Shown in pieces: positions 17,535 through 26,240 of a DNA stretch of 64,000 nt (the stretch's first letter is position 1; the number at the start of each line of letters is the position of its first letter). The position numbers were made by a program, and so were the translations under genes. Under the pieces are notes generated by a model. The model saw only the letters and a list, made by a program, of their open reading frames with translations, searched no databases and had not been told where the DNA came from. The stretch covers positions 310,001 through 374,000 of the forward strand of contig NZ_VIWX01000004.1 of assembly GCF_007829955.1 (NCBI RefSeq), written 5' to 3'. Source of the stretch: Saccharopolyspora dendranthemae. GTDB lineage: Bacteria > Actinomycetota > Actinomycetes > Mycobacteriales > Pseudonocardiaceae.

Positions 17535-19004
17535 ATGAAGAACTCGGCAACGGACGACCCCGCGAGAGGTGACCTCGAAGAATCCCTCCAGCCCATTCCG
17601 GAGGACGCGAGGACGCGCAGGGTCTCCGGCCAGTTCTGGATCTGGGCCGGTGCGAACATCGCCCCGATCAACTGGGTCCTCGGCGCGCTGGGCATCGAGC
17701 TGGGGCTCGGGCTGTCCGACACGTTGATCGTGCTCATCGCGGGCAACTTGATCGGCATGGCCCTGTTCGGCCTGTTCGTGCTGCTGGGCCAGCGCACGGG
17801 CGCGACCGGGATGGTGCTGTCCCGGGCGGCGTTCGGCCGCCGGGGGGCGTACCTGCCCGCGGCCATCCAGGCGCTGCTCGCGGTGGGGTGGTGCGCGGTC
17901 AACACCTGGATCATCCTGGACCTGGTCATGGCGCTGCTAGGCGAGCTCGGGCTGGTCGACCCGAACGCGCAGAACCACGCCGCCAAGCTCCTGGTGGCCG
18001 CGGCGATCATGCTCGCCCAGGTGGTCATCTCCTGGTTCGGCTACCGCGCCATCGCCGGGTTCGAGCGCTGGACCGTGCCCCCGACGATCGCGGTGCTGGT
18101 GCTGATGTCGCTGGTCGCGTGGACCCAGCTGGAGATCGACTGGAGCTACGCGGGCCCGCCGGGCGAGGTCCTGACCGGCATCGACCGGCTCAGCGCGATG
18201 ACGGCGGTGATGACCGCGATCGGGATCGGCTGGGGCATCACGTGGTTCACCTACGCCGCCGACTACTCGCGGTTCGTCAGCACCGAGGTGCCGCGTCGCC
18301 GCCTCTACCTCGCCAGCACGCTGGGGCAGTTCCTTCCCGTTGTCTGGCTCGGCGTGCTCGGCGCGTCACTGGCCACCAAGAACGGCGAGGCCGATCCCGG
18401 ACGTCTGATCGTGGACAACTACGGATCGCTGGCCGTGCCGGTGCTGTTCCTGGTGATCCACGGCCCGATCGCCACCAACATCCTCAACATCTACACCTTC
18501 GGCGTCGCCGCGCAGGCGTTGGACATCAAGGCGTCCCGCCGCACGCTGAGCACGGTCGTGGGCGTGTTCGCGATGCTGTGCGTGGCGCTGTTCGTCTTCC
18601 ACGGCGATCTCGCGTCCGTGCTGGACTCCTGGCTGGTGTCCCTCGTGGCCTGGGTGGCCTCCTGGGCCGGGATCATGCTCGTCCACTTCTTCGTCCTGGA
18701 GCGCGGGACCGCCGACACCGCCCGGTTGTTCGGGCCCGTGGGCACCGGGCGGCTGCCGGACTTCAACTGGGCCGCGCTGTTCGCCTTCGGTTCCGGAGTG
18801 GTGGCCACCTGGCTGTTCATGCACGGCGTGCTGGAGGTCTTCCAGGGGCCGATCGCCGGTGCGATGGGCGGCATCGACCTGTCCTGGCTGGCCGGCGGCG
18901 CGGTCTCCGCGGCGATCTACGCCGCGACCGGCCCGCGGATGCACCGCCGGTACCTGCCGGACGCGGCGAGCCGGGGCGACGTGCGCGATCCCTCCCCTTC
19001 CTGA
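17535..19004 (+). CDS. NCS1-family nucleobase/ureide permease
   Basis: A 489-residue transporter with about twelve membrane segments of the NCS1 (cytosine/purine/hydantoin) family; typical motifs are GANIAPINWVLGALG in segment 1 and ADYSRFV in the cytoplasmic loop. Members carry cytosine, hydantoins, allantoin and, for some CodB-like proteins in creatinine operons, creatinine. SD GGAGGGAG precedes ATG 17535. It is divergent from pucR and 33 bp upstream of a deacetylase-fold hydrolase, so both should be co-transcribed. The position near creatinase and urease makes creatinine or a ureide the best guess for cargo. Confidence 0.9.
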   Translation: MKNSATDDPARGDLEESLQPIPEDARTRRVSGQFWIWAGANIAPINWVLGALGIELGLGLSDTLIVLIAGNLIGMALFGLFVLLGQRTGATGMVLSRAAFGRRGAYLPAAIQALLAVGWCAVNTWIILDLVMALLGELGLVDPNAQNHAAKLLVAAAIMLAQVVISWFGYRAIAGFERWTVPPTIAVLVLMSLVAWTQLEIDWSYAGPPGEVLTGIDRLSAMTAVMTAIGIGWGITWFTYAADYSRFVSTEVPRRRLYLASTLGQFLPVVWLGVLGASLATKNGEADPGRLIVDNYGSLAVPVLFLVIHGPIATNILNIYTFGVAAQALDIKASRRTLSTVVGVFAMLCVALFVFHGDLASVLDSWLVSLVAWVASWAGIMLVHFFVLERGTADTARLFGPVGTGRLPDFNWAALFAFGSGVVATWLFMHGVLEVFQGPIAGAMGGIDLSWLAGGAVSAAIYAATGPRMHRRYLPDAASRGDVRDPSPS

Positions 19005-19037
19005 GCGGTGTCATTCCCGATGTGCAACGAGGTGAAG

Positions 19038-19916
19038 ATGTCCGAGACTCCCGGATCGTTCCCCTGGCAGCGCGGCGTGCGCGCCGCTGCGGCGCTGACG
19101 TTCGACGTGGACGCCGAATCCTGCGCGCTGGTGCAGGACCCGTCCTCGGTGAACCGGATGTCCCTGATGGGCCACCAGTCCTACGGGCCCCGGGTGGGCG
19201 TGCCGCGGCTGCTGCAGGTGCTCCGCCGCCAGGACGTGCGGGCGACCTTCTTCGTCCCCGGCTACACGGCCGAGTGCTACCCCGACACCGTGCGGGCCAT
19301 CGTCGACGACGGCCACGAGGTGGCCCACCACGGCTACATCCACGAGTCGATGCGCGGTCTCTCCGAGGCCGCCGAAGCCGAGTACCTGGACCGGGGGCTC
19401 GACGCGCTCGACCGCGTCGCCGGTGTCCGGCCGACCGGGTACCGCGCGCCCTGGTGGGAGATGAACTGGCACACCCCGAAGCTGTTGGCGGAGCGCGGTT
19501 TCACCTACGACTCCAGCTTGCTCGACGACGACGTCCCGTACCTGATGACCACGTCGGGTCCGGGTTCGGCGGAGCTGGTCGAGATCCCGGTGGACTGGTC
19601 GCTGGATGACTGGGAGCAGTTCGCGTTCTTCCCCGGCTGGACGGGCAGCGGGGTCATCGAGAGCCCGATGAAGGCGCTGGAGATGTGGTCGCTGGAGGCC
19701 ACGACGCGCCACGCCGAGGGCGGGTGCTTCGTGCTGACCGCGCACCCGTTCCTGTCGGGCCGCCCGACCAAGGCCCACGTCCTCGACAAGCTTTTGGAGC
19801 TCCTGAAGTCGCTCGACGGGATGTGGGTGACCTCGCTGGCCGAGATCGCCGCGCACGCGCGGCCCGAGTGCGGCCCGGCCCGCACGCACGAGCCGCTGCA
19901 GGACGTGCCGCTGTGA
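19038..19916 (+). CDS. Polysaccharide-deacetylase-fold hydrolase, PuuE/HpPgdA-like
   Basis: A 292-residue NodB-fold protein. It matches the subfamily of PuuE allantoinase and Helicobacter HP0310: TFDVDAES near residue 23, GVPRLLQVLRR, GHEVAHHGYIHES with the HxxxH metal pair, PTGYRAPWWEMN and LVEIPVDWSLDD. It has no signal peptide, which argues against a cell-wall deacetylase and for a cytoplasmic cyclic amidase or imidase. ATG 19038 follows GAGGTG; ATG 19020 is possible. It follows an NCS1 permease and abuts, tail to tail, the IclR gene of the creatinase locus. It may open a small lactam or imide ring, possibly creatinine; this is inference. Confidence 0.8.
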   Translation: MSETPGSFPWQRGVRAAAALTFDVDAESCALVQDPSSVNRMSLMGHQSYGPRVGVPRLLQVLRRQDVRATFFVPGYTAECYPDTVRAIVDDGHEVAHHGYIHESMRGLSEAAEAEYLDRGLDALDRVAGVRPTGYRAPWWEMNWHTPKLLAERGFTYDSSLLDDDVPYLMTTSGPGSAELVEIPVDWSLDDWEQFAFFPGWTGSGVIESPMKALEMWSLEATTRHAEGGCFVLTAHPFLSGRPTKAHVLDKLLELLKSLDGMWVTSLAEIAAHARPECGPARTHEPLQDVPL

Positions 19917-20735
19917 TCAGGGGCGCGGCGGCGCCACGTCGGTGTCGCCGCGCCCGCCCAGCCGGGCGGAGATCTCCGCGGCGGTCTCGCGCACCGCTCG
20001 CGCCAGCTCCTCGCGCAGCTGGGCGGAGACGCGGAAGCTCGGTGCCGACAGCAGCAGCGCGGCCACGACCTGGCCGCGGTGGTCGCGCACGGGCGCGCTG
20101 ATCCCGACCTCTTCCACGTGCGATTCACCGGCGTTGATGGCCACTCCGCGACGGCGCACCTCGGCGAGCCGTTCGAGGTAGGCGTCGACCTCGGCGTCGT
20201 CGTTCGTCGCCGGGCGCAGCAGTCCCCGTTCCAGCAGGTCCCTGGCGCGGCCCTCGGCCAGCTCGGCGAGGAAGACCTGAACCGACGCGCTCGCCGCGGT
20301 GGTGTAGCGGGTTCCGATCGGGGTGGTGTGCTTGACCTGCTTCGGGCTCGGGACCTGCTCGACCGAGATGGACTCGTGGCCGCTCCAGACGACCAGGGCG
20401 CTGGTCTCCCCGGTGCGTTCGGTGAGCCGTTCCAGCGAGGGGTAGGCCAGCCGGCGGACGTCGAGGTTGGCCAGCAGGGGTCCGGCGAGACCGATGAGAC
20501 CGGAACCGAGCCGGAACCGCCCGCTGTCCGGGTCGCGCTGGACGAGGTCCATCTGCTCCAGCTGGCCGAGCAGCCGGGACACCGTGCTCTTGTGCAGGTC
20601 GACCCGGCGAGCGATCTCGGTGACCCCGAGCGCCGGTTCGTCCACCGAGAACGCGTGCAGGACGCGGAAGCCGTTGTGCAGCATCGAGGAAGCGCTCCTG
20701 GCTTCCTGCCGGTCGATCTCGTCGTTGTCGGTCAT
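19917..20735 (-). CDS. IclR-family transcriptional regulator
   Basis: A 272-residue IclR regulator: N-terminal winged HTH (ALGVTEIARRVDLHKSTVSR, about residues 35-60) and C-terminal GAF-like effector domain with VARDHRGQVVAALLLSAPSF-type sequence. ATG 20735 has AGGAG five bases upstream and is preferred over 20756. It is downstream of the creatinase gene on the same strand, 88 bp away, and is the likely regulator of the creatinase-transporter unit. Inverted repeats of TTGC/GCAA type before that unit look like IclR sites. Confidence 0.9.
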   Translation of the reverse strand: MTDNDEIDRQEARSASSMLHNGFRVLHAFSVDEPALGVTEIARRVDLHKSTVSRLLGQLEQMDLVQRDPDSGRFRLGSGLIGLAGPLLANLDVRRLAYPSLERLTERTGETSALVVWSGHESISVEQVPSPKQVKHTTPIGTRYTTAASASVQVFLAELAEGRARDLLERGLLRPATNDDAEVDAYLERLAEVRRRGVAINAGESHVEEVGISAPVRDHRGQVVAALLLSAPSFRVSAQLREELARAVRETAAEISARLGGRGDTDVAPPRP

Positions 20736-20822
20736 GGTTCTCCTGCACCACCGCACATCGCTCGCGGCTGCGGGCCGCGCCGGCGACCAGATCGGTCACC
20801 GGCGCGGCCCGTCGTTGCGCCG

Positions 20823-22043
20823 TCAGGCGGAGATGATGTTGTGGTCGGGGCCGTAGGGGAAACGGGTGATGTTCTCAGCACCGTTCTCGGTGACCACGAG
20901 GATGTCATGCTCGCGGTACCCGCCCGCTCCTTCCTGGCCTTCCGGGATGGTGATCATCGGCTCCATGGACACGACCATCCCCGGTTCGAGCACGGTGGTG
21001 ATGTCCTCCCGCAGCTCCAGACCGGCTTCGCGGCCGTAGTAGTGCGACAGGACGCCGAAGGAGTGGCCGTAGCCGAAGGTGCGGGACTGCAGCAGGCCCT
21101 GCTCGTCGTAGATCTTGTTGAGCTCGGCGGCGATGTCACCGCAGACCGCACCCGGCCGGATGAGCTGCAGGCCGCGTCCGTGCACCGCGGTGTTGACCTC
21201 CCAGTACCGCAGCTGCGCCGCGTCGGCCTCGCCGAAGACCAGGGTGCGTTCCAGCGCGGTGTAGTAGCCGGCGATCATCGGGAAGCAGTTCAGGCTCAGC
21301 AGGTCGCCGCGCCGGACCTTCCGCGAGGTGGGCCAGTTGTGGGCGCCGTCGGTGTTCACGCCGGACTGGAACCACACCCAGGTGTCGCGCAGTTCCGCGT
21401 CCGGGAAGGTGCGCGCGATCTCCCGGACCATCGCCTGGGTCCCGGCCAGCGCCACCTCGTACTCGGGCACTCCTTCGGCGACCGCGGCGGTCACGGCGGC
21501 TCCGCCCAGGTCGGCGATGCGCGCGCCCTCCTTGATCAGCGCGATCTCCTCCACCGACTTCACCATGCGCTGCGCCATGGCCGCCGCGGAGACGTCGACG
21601 AGCTCGAAACCGGGCAGCGTCCCGGTGATCCGGGCGCGCAGCGCGGGCGCCATCTCGTCGTCCTCGACGCCGAGCCGGCCCGAGGTGACGCCGGCATCGG
21701 AGAGCACCGAGGCGATGGCGTGCTCGAAGTTGTCGCGCTGCCAGTCGGTGTAGACGATGTTGTCCCCGAAGCTGCGTCGCCACGGCTGTCCCGCGTCGAT
21801 GTTGGCCGAGACGGTGACGTGGCTGTTGGCGGTGACCACCAGCGCGTAGTTCCGCCCGAAAGCGGTGTAGAGGAAGTCGCTGTAGTAGTTGATGTTGTGG
21901 TAGCTGGTGAACACCACCGCGTCCACGCCGTTCCCGGCCATGTGCTCGCGCAGCGCGTCCACCCGCCGCTGCATCTCCGCCGCGGAGAACGTCGGGGCGA
22001 CGCGTTGTCCGTTGTGGATGTTCTTGAGGCGTTCCATGCTCAT
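20823..22043 (-). CDS. Creatinase (creatine amidinohydrolase)
   Basis: A 406-residue M24-fold (pita-bread) protein that follows Pseudomonas putida creatinase almost block for block: FTSYHNINYYSDFLY, QPWRR, DNIVYTDWQRDN, WFQSGVNTDGAHN with catalytic H235 (H232 in Pseudomonas), YYTALERTL, GYGHSFG and VVSMEPMI. It lacks the five metal ligands of true aminopeptidases. Creatinase hydrolyses creatine to sarcosine and urea in the cytoplasm. ATG 22043 overlaps the transporter stop by four bases, so the two are translationally coupled. The urea would feed the urease encoded in the same island. Confidence 0.93.
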   Translation of the reverse strand: MSMERLKNIHNGQRVAPTFSAAEMQRRVDALREHMAGNGVDAVVFTSYHNINYYSDFLYTAFGRNYALVVTANSHVTVSANIDAGQPWRRSFGDNIVYTDWQRDNFEHAIASVLSDAGVTSGRLGVEDDEMAPALRARITGTLPGFELVDVSAAAMAQRMVKSVEEIALIKEGARIADLGGAAVTAAVAEGVPEYEVALAGTQAMVREIARTFPDAELRDTWVWFQSGVNTDGAHNWPTSRKVRRGDLLSLNCFPMIAGYYTALERTLVFGEADAAQLRYWEVNTAVHGRGLQLIRPGAVCGDIAAELNKIYDEQGLLQSRTFGYGHSFGVLSHYYGREAGLELREDITTVLEPGMVVSMEPMITIPEGQEGAGGYREHDILVVTENGAENITRFPYGPDHNIISA

Positions 22044-23407
22044 CGAGCCGGTCCTTTCTCCTGATCAGTGCTGATCTGCTGTGCGGGTCCGCGGTCCGGC
22101 CCTCGCGGGTCCGCACCGGGTGGGACGTGACGCGCGGCGCGCATGACCAGCACCGCGGCGACCCCGGCTGCGGCGAGGTACCACGCGGGAGCGACCGGGT
22201 CACCGCTCACGTGGATCAGGGAGGTGGCCACGAACGGCGCCGTCCCCCCGAACAGCGCGTTGGCCGTGTTGAAGCTGAACGCGAAACCGCTGTAGCGGAC
22301 GTGCGTCGGGAACAGCTCGGCCAGGAAGGCCGGGAGCGTCCCGTCGTTCGTGCTCAGGATGATGCCCAGCGCCGCGTGGATGAGCACCACGCCGACGACA
22401 CCGCTCGTCCCCAGCAGCAGGAAGACCGGGATCGACAGCACCGCGAACAGCACTCCCGCGGTGGTCAGCATCATCGGGCGGCCGACCCGGTCGGACGCGT
22501 GGCCCATGAGCAGCACCGCGCCGATGTAGATCACGAGCGTGACGGCGGTCGAGACCGAGGAGCTCACCTCGTCGAGGCCGAGCTCGGTCGTCAGGTAGGT
22601 CGGCATGTAGCTGAGGAGCACGTAGAACCCGACCGCGTTGAGGCTGGTGGCCCCGAACGCGATCAGCAGGCGGGCCTTGTTGCGCGCGAAGACGTCTCGC
22701 AGCGGGGCCTGCACCGCCGACTGCTGCCCTTCCAGCTCCCGGTACTCGGGGGTGTCTTCGAGCTTGAGCCGGATGTAGCGGCCGATCAGCCCCAGCGGTG
22801 CCGCGAGCAGGAACGGAACGCGCCATCCCCAGGACGACATGGCCTCGTCGGAGAGCGTCGAGGTCAGCGCCGTGACCACCAGCGAGCCGAGCAGGAGCCC
22901 GCAGGCGGTGCTCGCGGGCACGACGCTGGTGCACAGGCCTCGTCGCTTCCGGGGCGCGTACTCGTACAGGAAGGCCGAGGCTCCCGCGTACTCACCGGCC
23001 GCCGAGAACCCCTGCACCAGCCGGGTCGCCAGCAGCAGGAGCGGAGCGGCGATGCCGACCTGCGCGTGACCGGGCAGCAGGGCGATCACGAAGGTGGCGG
23101 CGGACATGATCAGGATCGACAGCGACAGCGCGTTGCGCCGCCCGACCCGGTCGCCGAAGTAGCCCCAGAAGAGTCCGCCGATCGGCCGGATGATGAACGA
23201 CGACGCGAAGACGCTGAAGGTCGCCAGCAGCCCGGCGGTGGGCGAGGTGCCCAGGAAGAAGACGCCCGCGATGGTGGTGGCGAGGTAGCCGTACACGGCG
23301 TAGTCGAACCACTCGACGAGGTTGCCGATGAAGCTCGCGCTGACCACTCGGCGCATCGTCGACGGCGCAGGTGTCACGCTCCCTGGATCGGACGTGTTCT
23401 CGGGCAC
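22040..23407 (-). CDS. MHS-type MFS transporter coupled to creatinase
   Basis: A 455-residue major facilitator with 12 segments of the metabolite:proton symporter group (ProP, KgtP type): VEWFDYAVYGYLA at the first helix, GYFGDRVGRRNALS in loop 2-3 and GEYAGASAFLYEYAPRKRRG between helices 4 and 6. GTG 23407 with GGGGGAG eight bases upstream is preferred over GTG 23452. It overlaps creatinase by four bases, so creatine (a zwitterion like the betaines ProP carries) or creatinine is its likely cargo. IclR-like operator repeats lie upstream. Confidence 0.88.
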   Translation of the reverse strand: MPENTSDPGSVTPAPSTMRRVVSASFIGNLVEWFDYAVYGYLATTIAGVFFLGTSPTAGLLATFSVFASSFIIRPIGGLFWGYFGDRVGRRNALSLSILIMSAATFVIALLPGHAQVGIAAPLLLLATRLVQGFSAAGEYAGASAFLYEYAPRKRRGLCTSVVPASTACGLLLGSLVVTALTSTLSDEAMSSWGWRVPFLLAAPLGLIGRYIRLKLEDTPEYRELEGQQSAVQAPLRDVFARNKARLLIAFGATSLNAVGFYVLLSYMPTYLTTELGLDEVSSSVSTAVTLVIYIGAVLLMGHASDRVGRPMMLTTAGVLFAVLSIPVFLLLGTSGVVGVVLIHAALGIILSTNDGTLPAFLAELFPTHVRYSGFAFSFNTANALFGGTAPFVATSLIHVSGDPVAPAWYLAAAGVAAVLVMRAARHVPPGADPRGPDRGPAQQISTDQEKGPAR

Positions 23408-23497
23408 TGTGCCCACTCCCCCGTCGGTCGAGTCGGCGATGCGGGTGCGCACCGGCGCGGTCGCTCGCGTCCACCGTGGTTCGTCACGAGCAACACT

Positions 23498-23514
23498 GTT
23501 GCATTTCAGGCAAC
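23498..23514. promoter_or_regulatory. IclR-type operator-like repeat, copy 1
   Basis: GTTGCATTTCAGGCAAC is an interrupted inverted repeat (GTTGC and GCAAC) about 90 bp upstream of the transporter-creatinase unit. A second copy lies 160 bp further upstream. A second dyad, GTTGACCCTGTCAAC (23526-23540 area), lies between them. Many IclR proteins bind TTGC/GCAA dyads. Confidence 0.5.
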
Positions 23515-23597
23515 GTAGGCACCGGGGTTGACCCTGTCAACATCCACCCAGGGGGCGAGCGGGTCTGATCGAACGCGAAACCTCCTTATCCGGAGAA

Positions 23598-23634
23598 GGA
23601 ACTCCTGCTCACCGCGCGGCCGCGGAGGAGTCCG
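23598..23634 (-). terminator. Possible terminator of the ring-degradation operon
   Basis: On the minus strand GGACTCCT and AGGAGTTCC can pair around a GC-rich inner hairpin (CCGCGGCC...). It lies just past the stop of the AliA-like ligase and before the creatinase unit on the same strand, so it would insulate the two operons. There is no T-run. Confidence 0.35.
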
Positions 23635-23657
23635 TCATCAGGAAGTAGCCCAACGTA

Positions 23658-23674
23658 GTTGCATCTCGCGCAAC
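23658..23674. promoter_or_regulatory. IclR-type operator-like repeat, copy 2
   Basis: GTTGCATCTCGCGCAAC repeats the layout of the copy at 23498-23514 (13 of 17 bases identical, same half-sites and spacing). It lies eight bases beyond the ligase stop, upstream of the transporter gene. Confidence 0.45.
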
Positions 23675-23681
23675 CGCGAGC

Positions 23682-25355
23682 TCACTCGACCGCCTGCACC
23701 GCACCGGGCGCCTCGAACAAGCCCTGCGCGTACTCCTCCTCGGCCTGCTGCCGAGCCTTGTAGTGGACCTTCTTGCCCGTGGCCGTCATCGGCAGCTCGT
23801 CGACCAGCCGGTACGCCCTCGGGCGCTTGTACGCGGCGAGCATCGGGTGGCGGCGGCAGTGCCGCTCGCACTCGGCGGCGGACAGGTCGTCCTGGGCGGG
23901 CACCACGTAGGCGACCACGAGCCGGCCCCAGCGCTCGTGGGGGATCCCCACGACCATCGAGTCGGCGATGCCCGGGTGTTCGTTGAGGACTTCCTCGACC
24001 TGCACGGGATGCACGTTCTCGCCCCCGGAGACGATCATGTCGTCCTTCCGGCCGACGATCGTCACGTACTCCTGGGCGTCCCAGGTGGCCAGGTCGCCGT
24101 TGTAGAGCCAGCCGTCCTTGAACTTCGCGGCGTCCTGCTCCGGCGCGTTGAAGTAGGCGTAACCGCACTTCGGGGACCGGACGATCACCTCGCCGACCTC
24201 GGAGCCGTCCTTGGCGACCGTCTCGTCCGGTTCGGCCAGCCGGTCGCCGAGCACCTGCACCACCGCGATGTCGTCGTCCGTGCACGCCCGACCGGCGCTG
24301 CCGGCGTGCTCGGGCAGGTCCGAGGGGCGCAGGAAGCTGTTCCAGAACGCCTCGGTGGTGCCGTACCCGTTGAAGATCCGGGGGCAGAGGACGTCCTGGT
24401 AGTGCAACGCCGCCTCGCGCTCCAGCGGCGCACCCATGGTGACGATCCCGCGCAGCGTCGAGAGGTCCCTCGGCTGCTCGGCCTGGACCTGCGCCAGCAT
24501 CGCCAGGTTGGTGGGCGCGCCGATGAGGAAGGTCAGCCCGAAGCGTTCCACGTGGTCCAGGCACGAGGCCGCGTCGAACGTCCGCATCGGCACCACCTGG
24601 GCGCCCAGGTAGAACGCGGGGTTCGGCCCGCCCGCGTACAGACCACCCCGGTGGAACCAGGGCGTCATGTTCAGCGTGCGGTCTTCCGGGGTCAGCAGGA
24701 AGTGCATGATCACGTCGTGCGCGCTGAAGACCTCGACCACGCTGTTGAGCGGAACGCCCTTGGGCATCCCGGTGGTGCCCGAGGTGTAGAGCCTGGTGCT
24801 CTCCTCGTAGACCGTGCGCGACACCGCCGGGGGCTTCTCCCCCGCCGGCGCCAGGAGGTCCTCGAACCGCACCGAGGCGAATCCGCCGTCGGTGGGCAGA
24901 GGTTCGCCGTCGCCGACCGCCACCACCAGCTCGGGCCGGTGCGTCGCGCGCTCCACGGCTCCCCGAGCGACCTCGGCGAGCATCGTGTCGTAGAGGTAGA
25001 CGCGCGGCCGGCTGTCGTCGAGGATGTACGCGGTTTCGCCGGGCGAGAGGCGGAAGTTGATCGGCGCACCTACGGCTCCACACGCCTGCGTGGCGAGGTA
25101 GAGCTGCGCGAACTCCAGCCCGTTGAACAGCTGGTACACCACCAGGTCGCCGGGCTGGACGCCGGCGCGGGCGAGCCCGGCGGCCAGCCGATCCACGCGG
25201 TCCCCCAACTCGGCGTAGGTCCAGCTCGTTCCGGTCAGCGGGCACTGGATCGCCACCGAATCGGCGAACCGGTGCGTGTTGCGGCGGAATCCGGCGTAGT
25301 AGGTGAACTCGTTCTCGAAGAACCTCTTGTACGCCGCGGGATCGTAGGTGCTCAT
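23682..25355 (-). CDS. Acyl-CoA ligase, probable cyclohexanecarboxylate-CoA ligase (AliA-like)
   Basis: A 557-residue ANL-superfamily enzyme: AMP-binding loop TSGTTGMPKG at 191-200, YGTTEA, the hinge region GRKDDMIVSGGENVHP and the C-terminal catalytic lysine in MTATGKKVHYKA. It activates a carboxylic acid to its CoA thioester through an adenylate. ATG 25355 follows GAGGAGG. It is the last gene after BadH-, AliB- and BadI-like genes on the same strand, so the substrate is most likely cyclohexanecarboxylate or a related alicyclic acid; the family signature alone would not show this. Confidence 0.85.
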   Translation of the reverse strand: MSTYDPAAYKRFFENEFTYYAGFRRNTHRFADSVAIQCPLTGTSWTYAELGDRVDRLAAGLARAGVQPGDLVVYQLFNGLEFAQLYLATQACGAVGAPINFRLSPGETAYILDDSRPRVYLYDTMLAEVARGAVERATHRPELVVAVGDGEPLPTDGGFASVRFEDLLAPAGEKPPAVSRTVYEESTRLYTSGTTGMPKGVPLNSVVEVFSAHDVIMHFLLTPEDRTLNMTPWFHRGGLYAGGPNPAFYLGAQVVPMRTFDAASCLDHVERFGLTFLIGAPTNLAMLAQVQAEQPRDLSTLRGIVTMGAPLEREAALHYQDVLCPRIFNGYGTTEAFWNSFLRPSDLPEHAGSAGRACTDDDIAVVQVLGDRLAEPDETVAKDGSEVGEVIVRSPKCGYAYFNAPEQDAAKFKDGWLYNGDLATWDAQEYVTIVGRKDDMIVSGGENVHPVQVEEVLNEHPGIADSMVVGIPHERWGRLVVAYVVPAQDDLSAAECERHCRRHPMLAAYKRPRAYRLVDELPMTATGKKVHYKARQQAEEEYAQGLFEAPGAVQAVE

Positions 25356-25439
25356 GCTTGTTCCTCCTCGTTGAGGCCGAGCGGACGAAGTCCACATCGG
25401 CCTGATCGGCCGACGGGACTCCTTCGAGCAGAACCGCTT

Positions 25440-26186
25440 TCAGCTCATCGTCAGGCCGCCGCTGACGCTGACGGTCTGGCCGGTGATGTAGCCGGCCTCG
25501 CCGGAGGCGAGGAACGCCACCGCGTTCGCGAGGTCCTGCGGGTCGCCGAGGCGGCGCAGCGGGATCGCCTTGGTCAGCGCTTCGCGGAGCTTCGGGCTGT
25601 CGCCACCGATCGAGGCGAACAGCTCGGTGTCGGTGGGCCCGGGGCACACGCAGTTCACGTTGATCTGGTTCCTGGCGACCTCACGCGCGAGCGTCTTGGT
25701 GAACGCGATCACCCCGCCCTTGGCCGCCGAGTAGACGGCTTCCCCTGACGAACCCACCCGCCCGGCGTCGGACCCGAGGTTGACGATCGCGCCGCCGCCC
25801 TGCTCGACCATCGTGGGCAGCACCGCCTTGGTCGTGTGCAGCATGCCGAAGAGGTTGATCGCGACGACCCGGTCCCAATCCGCCTCGTCGCTGTCGATGA
25901 ACGGGCCCGCCTTGTCCCAGCCCGCGTTGTTGACCAGGACGTCGACCCGGCCGAACCGGTCGCGGGTCCGGCCGATCATGGCCTCCACGGACTCCTTGGA
26001 CGTCACGTCGGCGTGGAGCCCGATCGCCCCTCCGCCGATCGCCTCGGCGGTGGACGCGGCCGTGGTCTCGTCGACGTCGGAGACGACGACCTCGGCCCCC
26101 TCCTCGGCGAGCTTCTCGGCGATCGCGCGGCCGATCCCGCGACCTGCGCCGGTCACCACCGCGACCTTCTCCTCCAGTCGTCCCAT
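25440..26186 (-). CDS. badH: 2-hydroxycyclohexanecarboxyl-CoA dehydrogenase (BadH-like)
   Basis: A 248-residue classical SDR: NAD-binding TGAGRGIG at 12-19, catalytic S139, Y152 and K156 (AVYSAAKGG). It follows Rhodopseudomonas BadH closely, including LVNNAGWDKAGPF, GSDAGRVGSSGEAVYSAAKG, CPGPTDTELF and the C-terminus VSVSGGLTM. BadH oxidises 2-hydroxycyclohexane-1-carboxyl-CoA to the 2-keto form. ATG 26186 is the family start; the upstream ATG adds six residues. It sits between the ligase and the dehydrogenase genes. Confidence 0.88.
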   Translation of the reverse strand: MGRLEEKVAVVTGAGRGIGRAIAEKLAEEGAEVVVSDVDETTAASTAEAIGGGAIGLHADVTSKESVEAMIGRTRDRFGRVDVLVNNAGWDKAGPFIDSDEADWDRVVAINLFGMLHTTKAVLPTMVEQGGGAIVNLGSDAGRVGSSGEAVYSAAKGGVIAFTKTLAREVARNQINVNCVCPGPTDTELFASIGGDSPKLREALTKAIPLRRLGDPQDLANAVAFLASGEAGYITGQTVSVSGGLTMS

Positions 26187-26240
26187 GCTCTTCCCTTCCC
26201 GCACTCGCCGGATGTCCTCGATCTGATGGCCCGGATCGGC

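Noticed and set aside
20823..22043. Xaa-Pro aminopeptidase for the M24 protein
   Set aside because: The metal ligands of aminopeptidases are absent and the sequence follows creatinase block for block.
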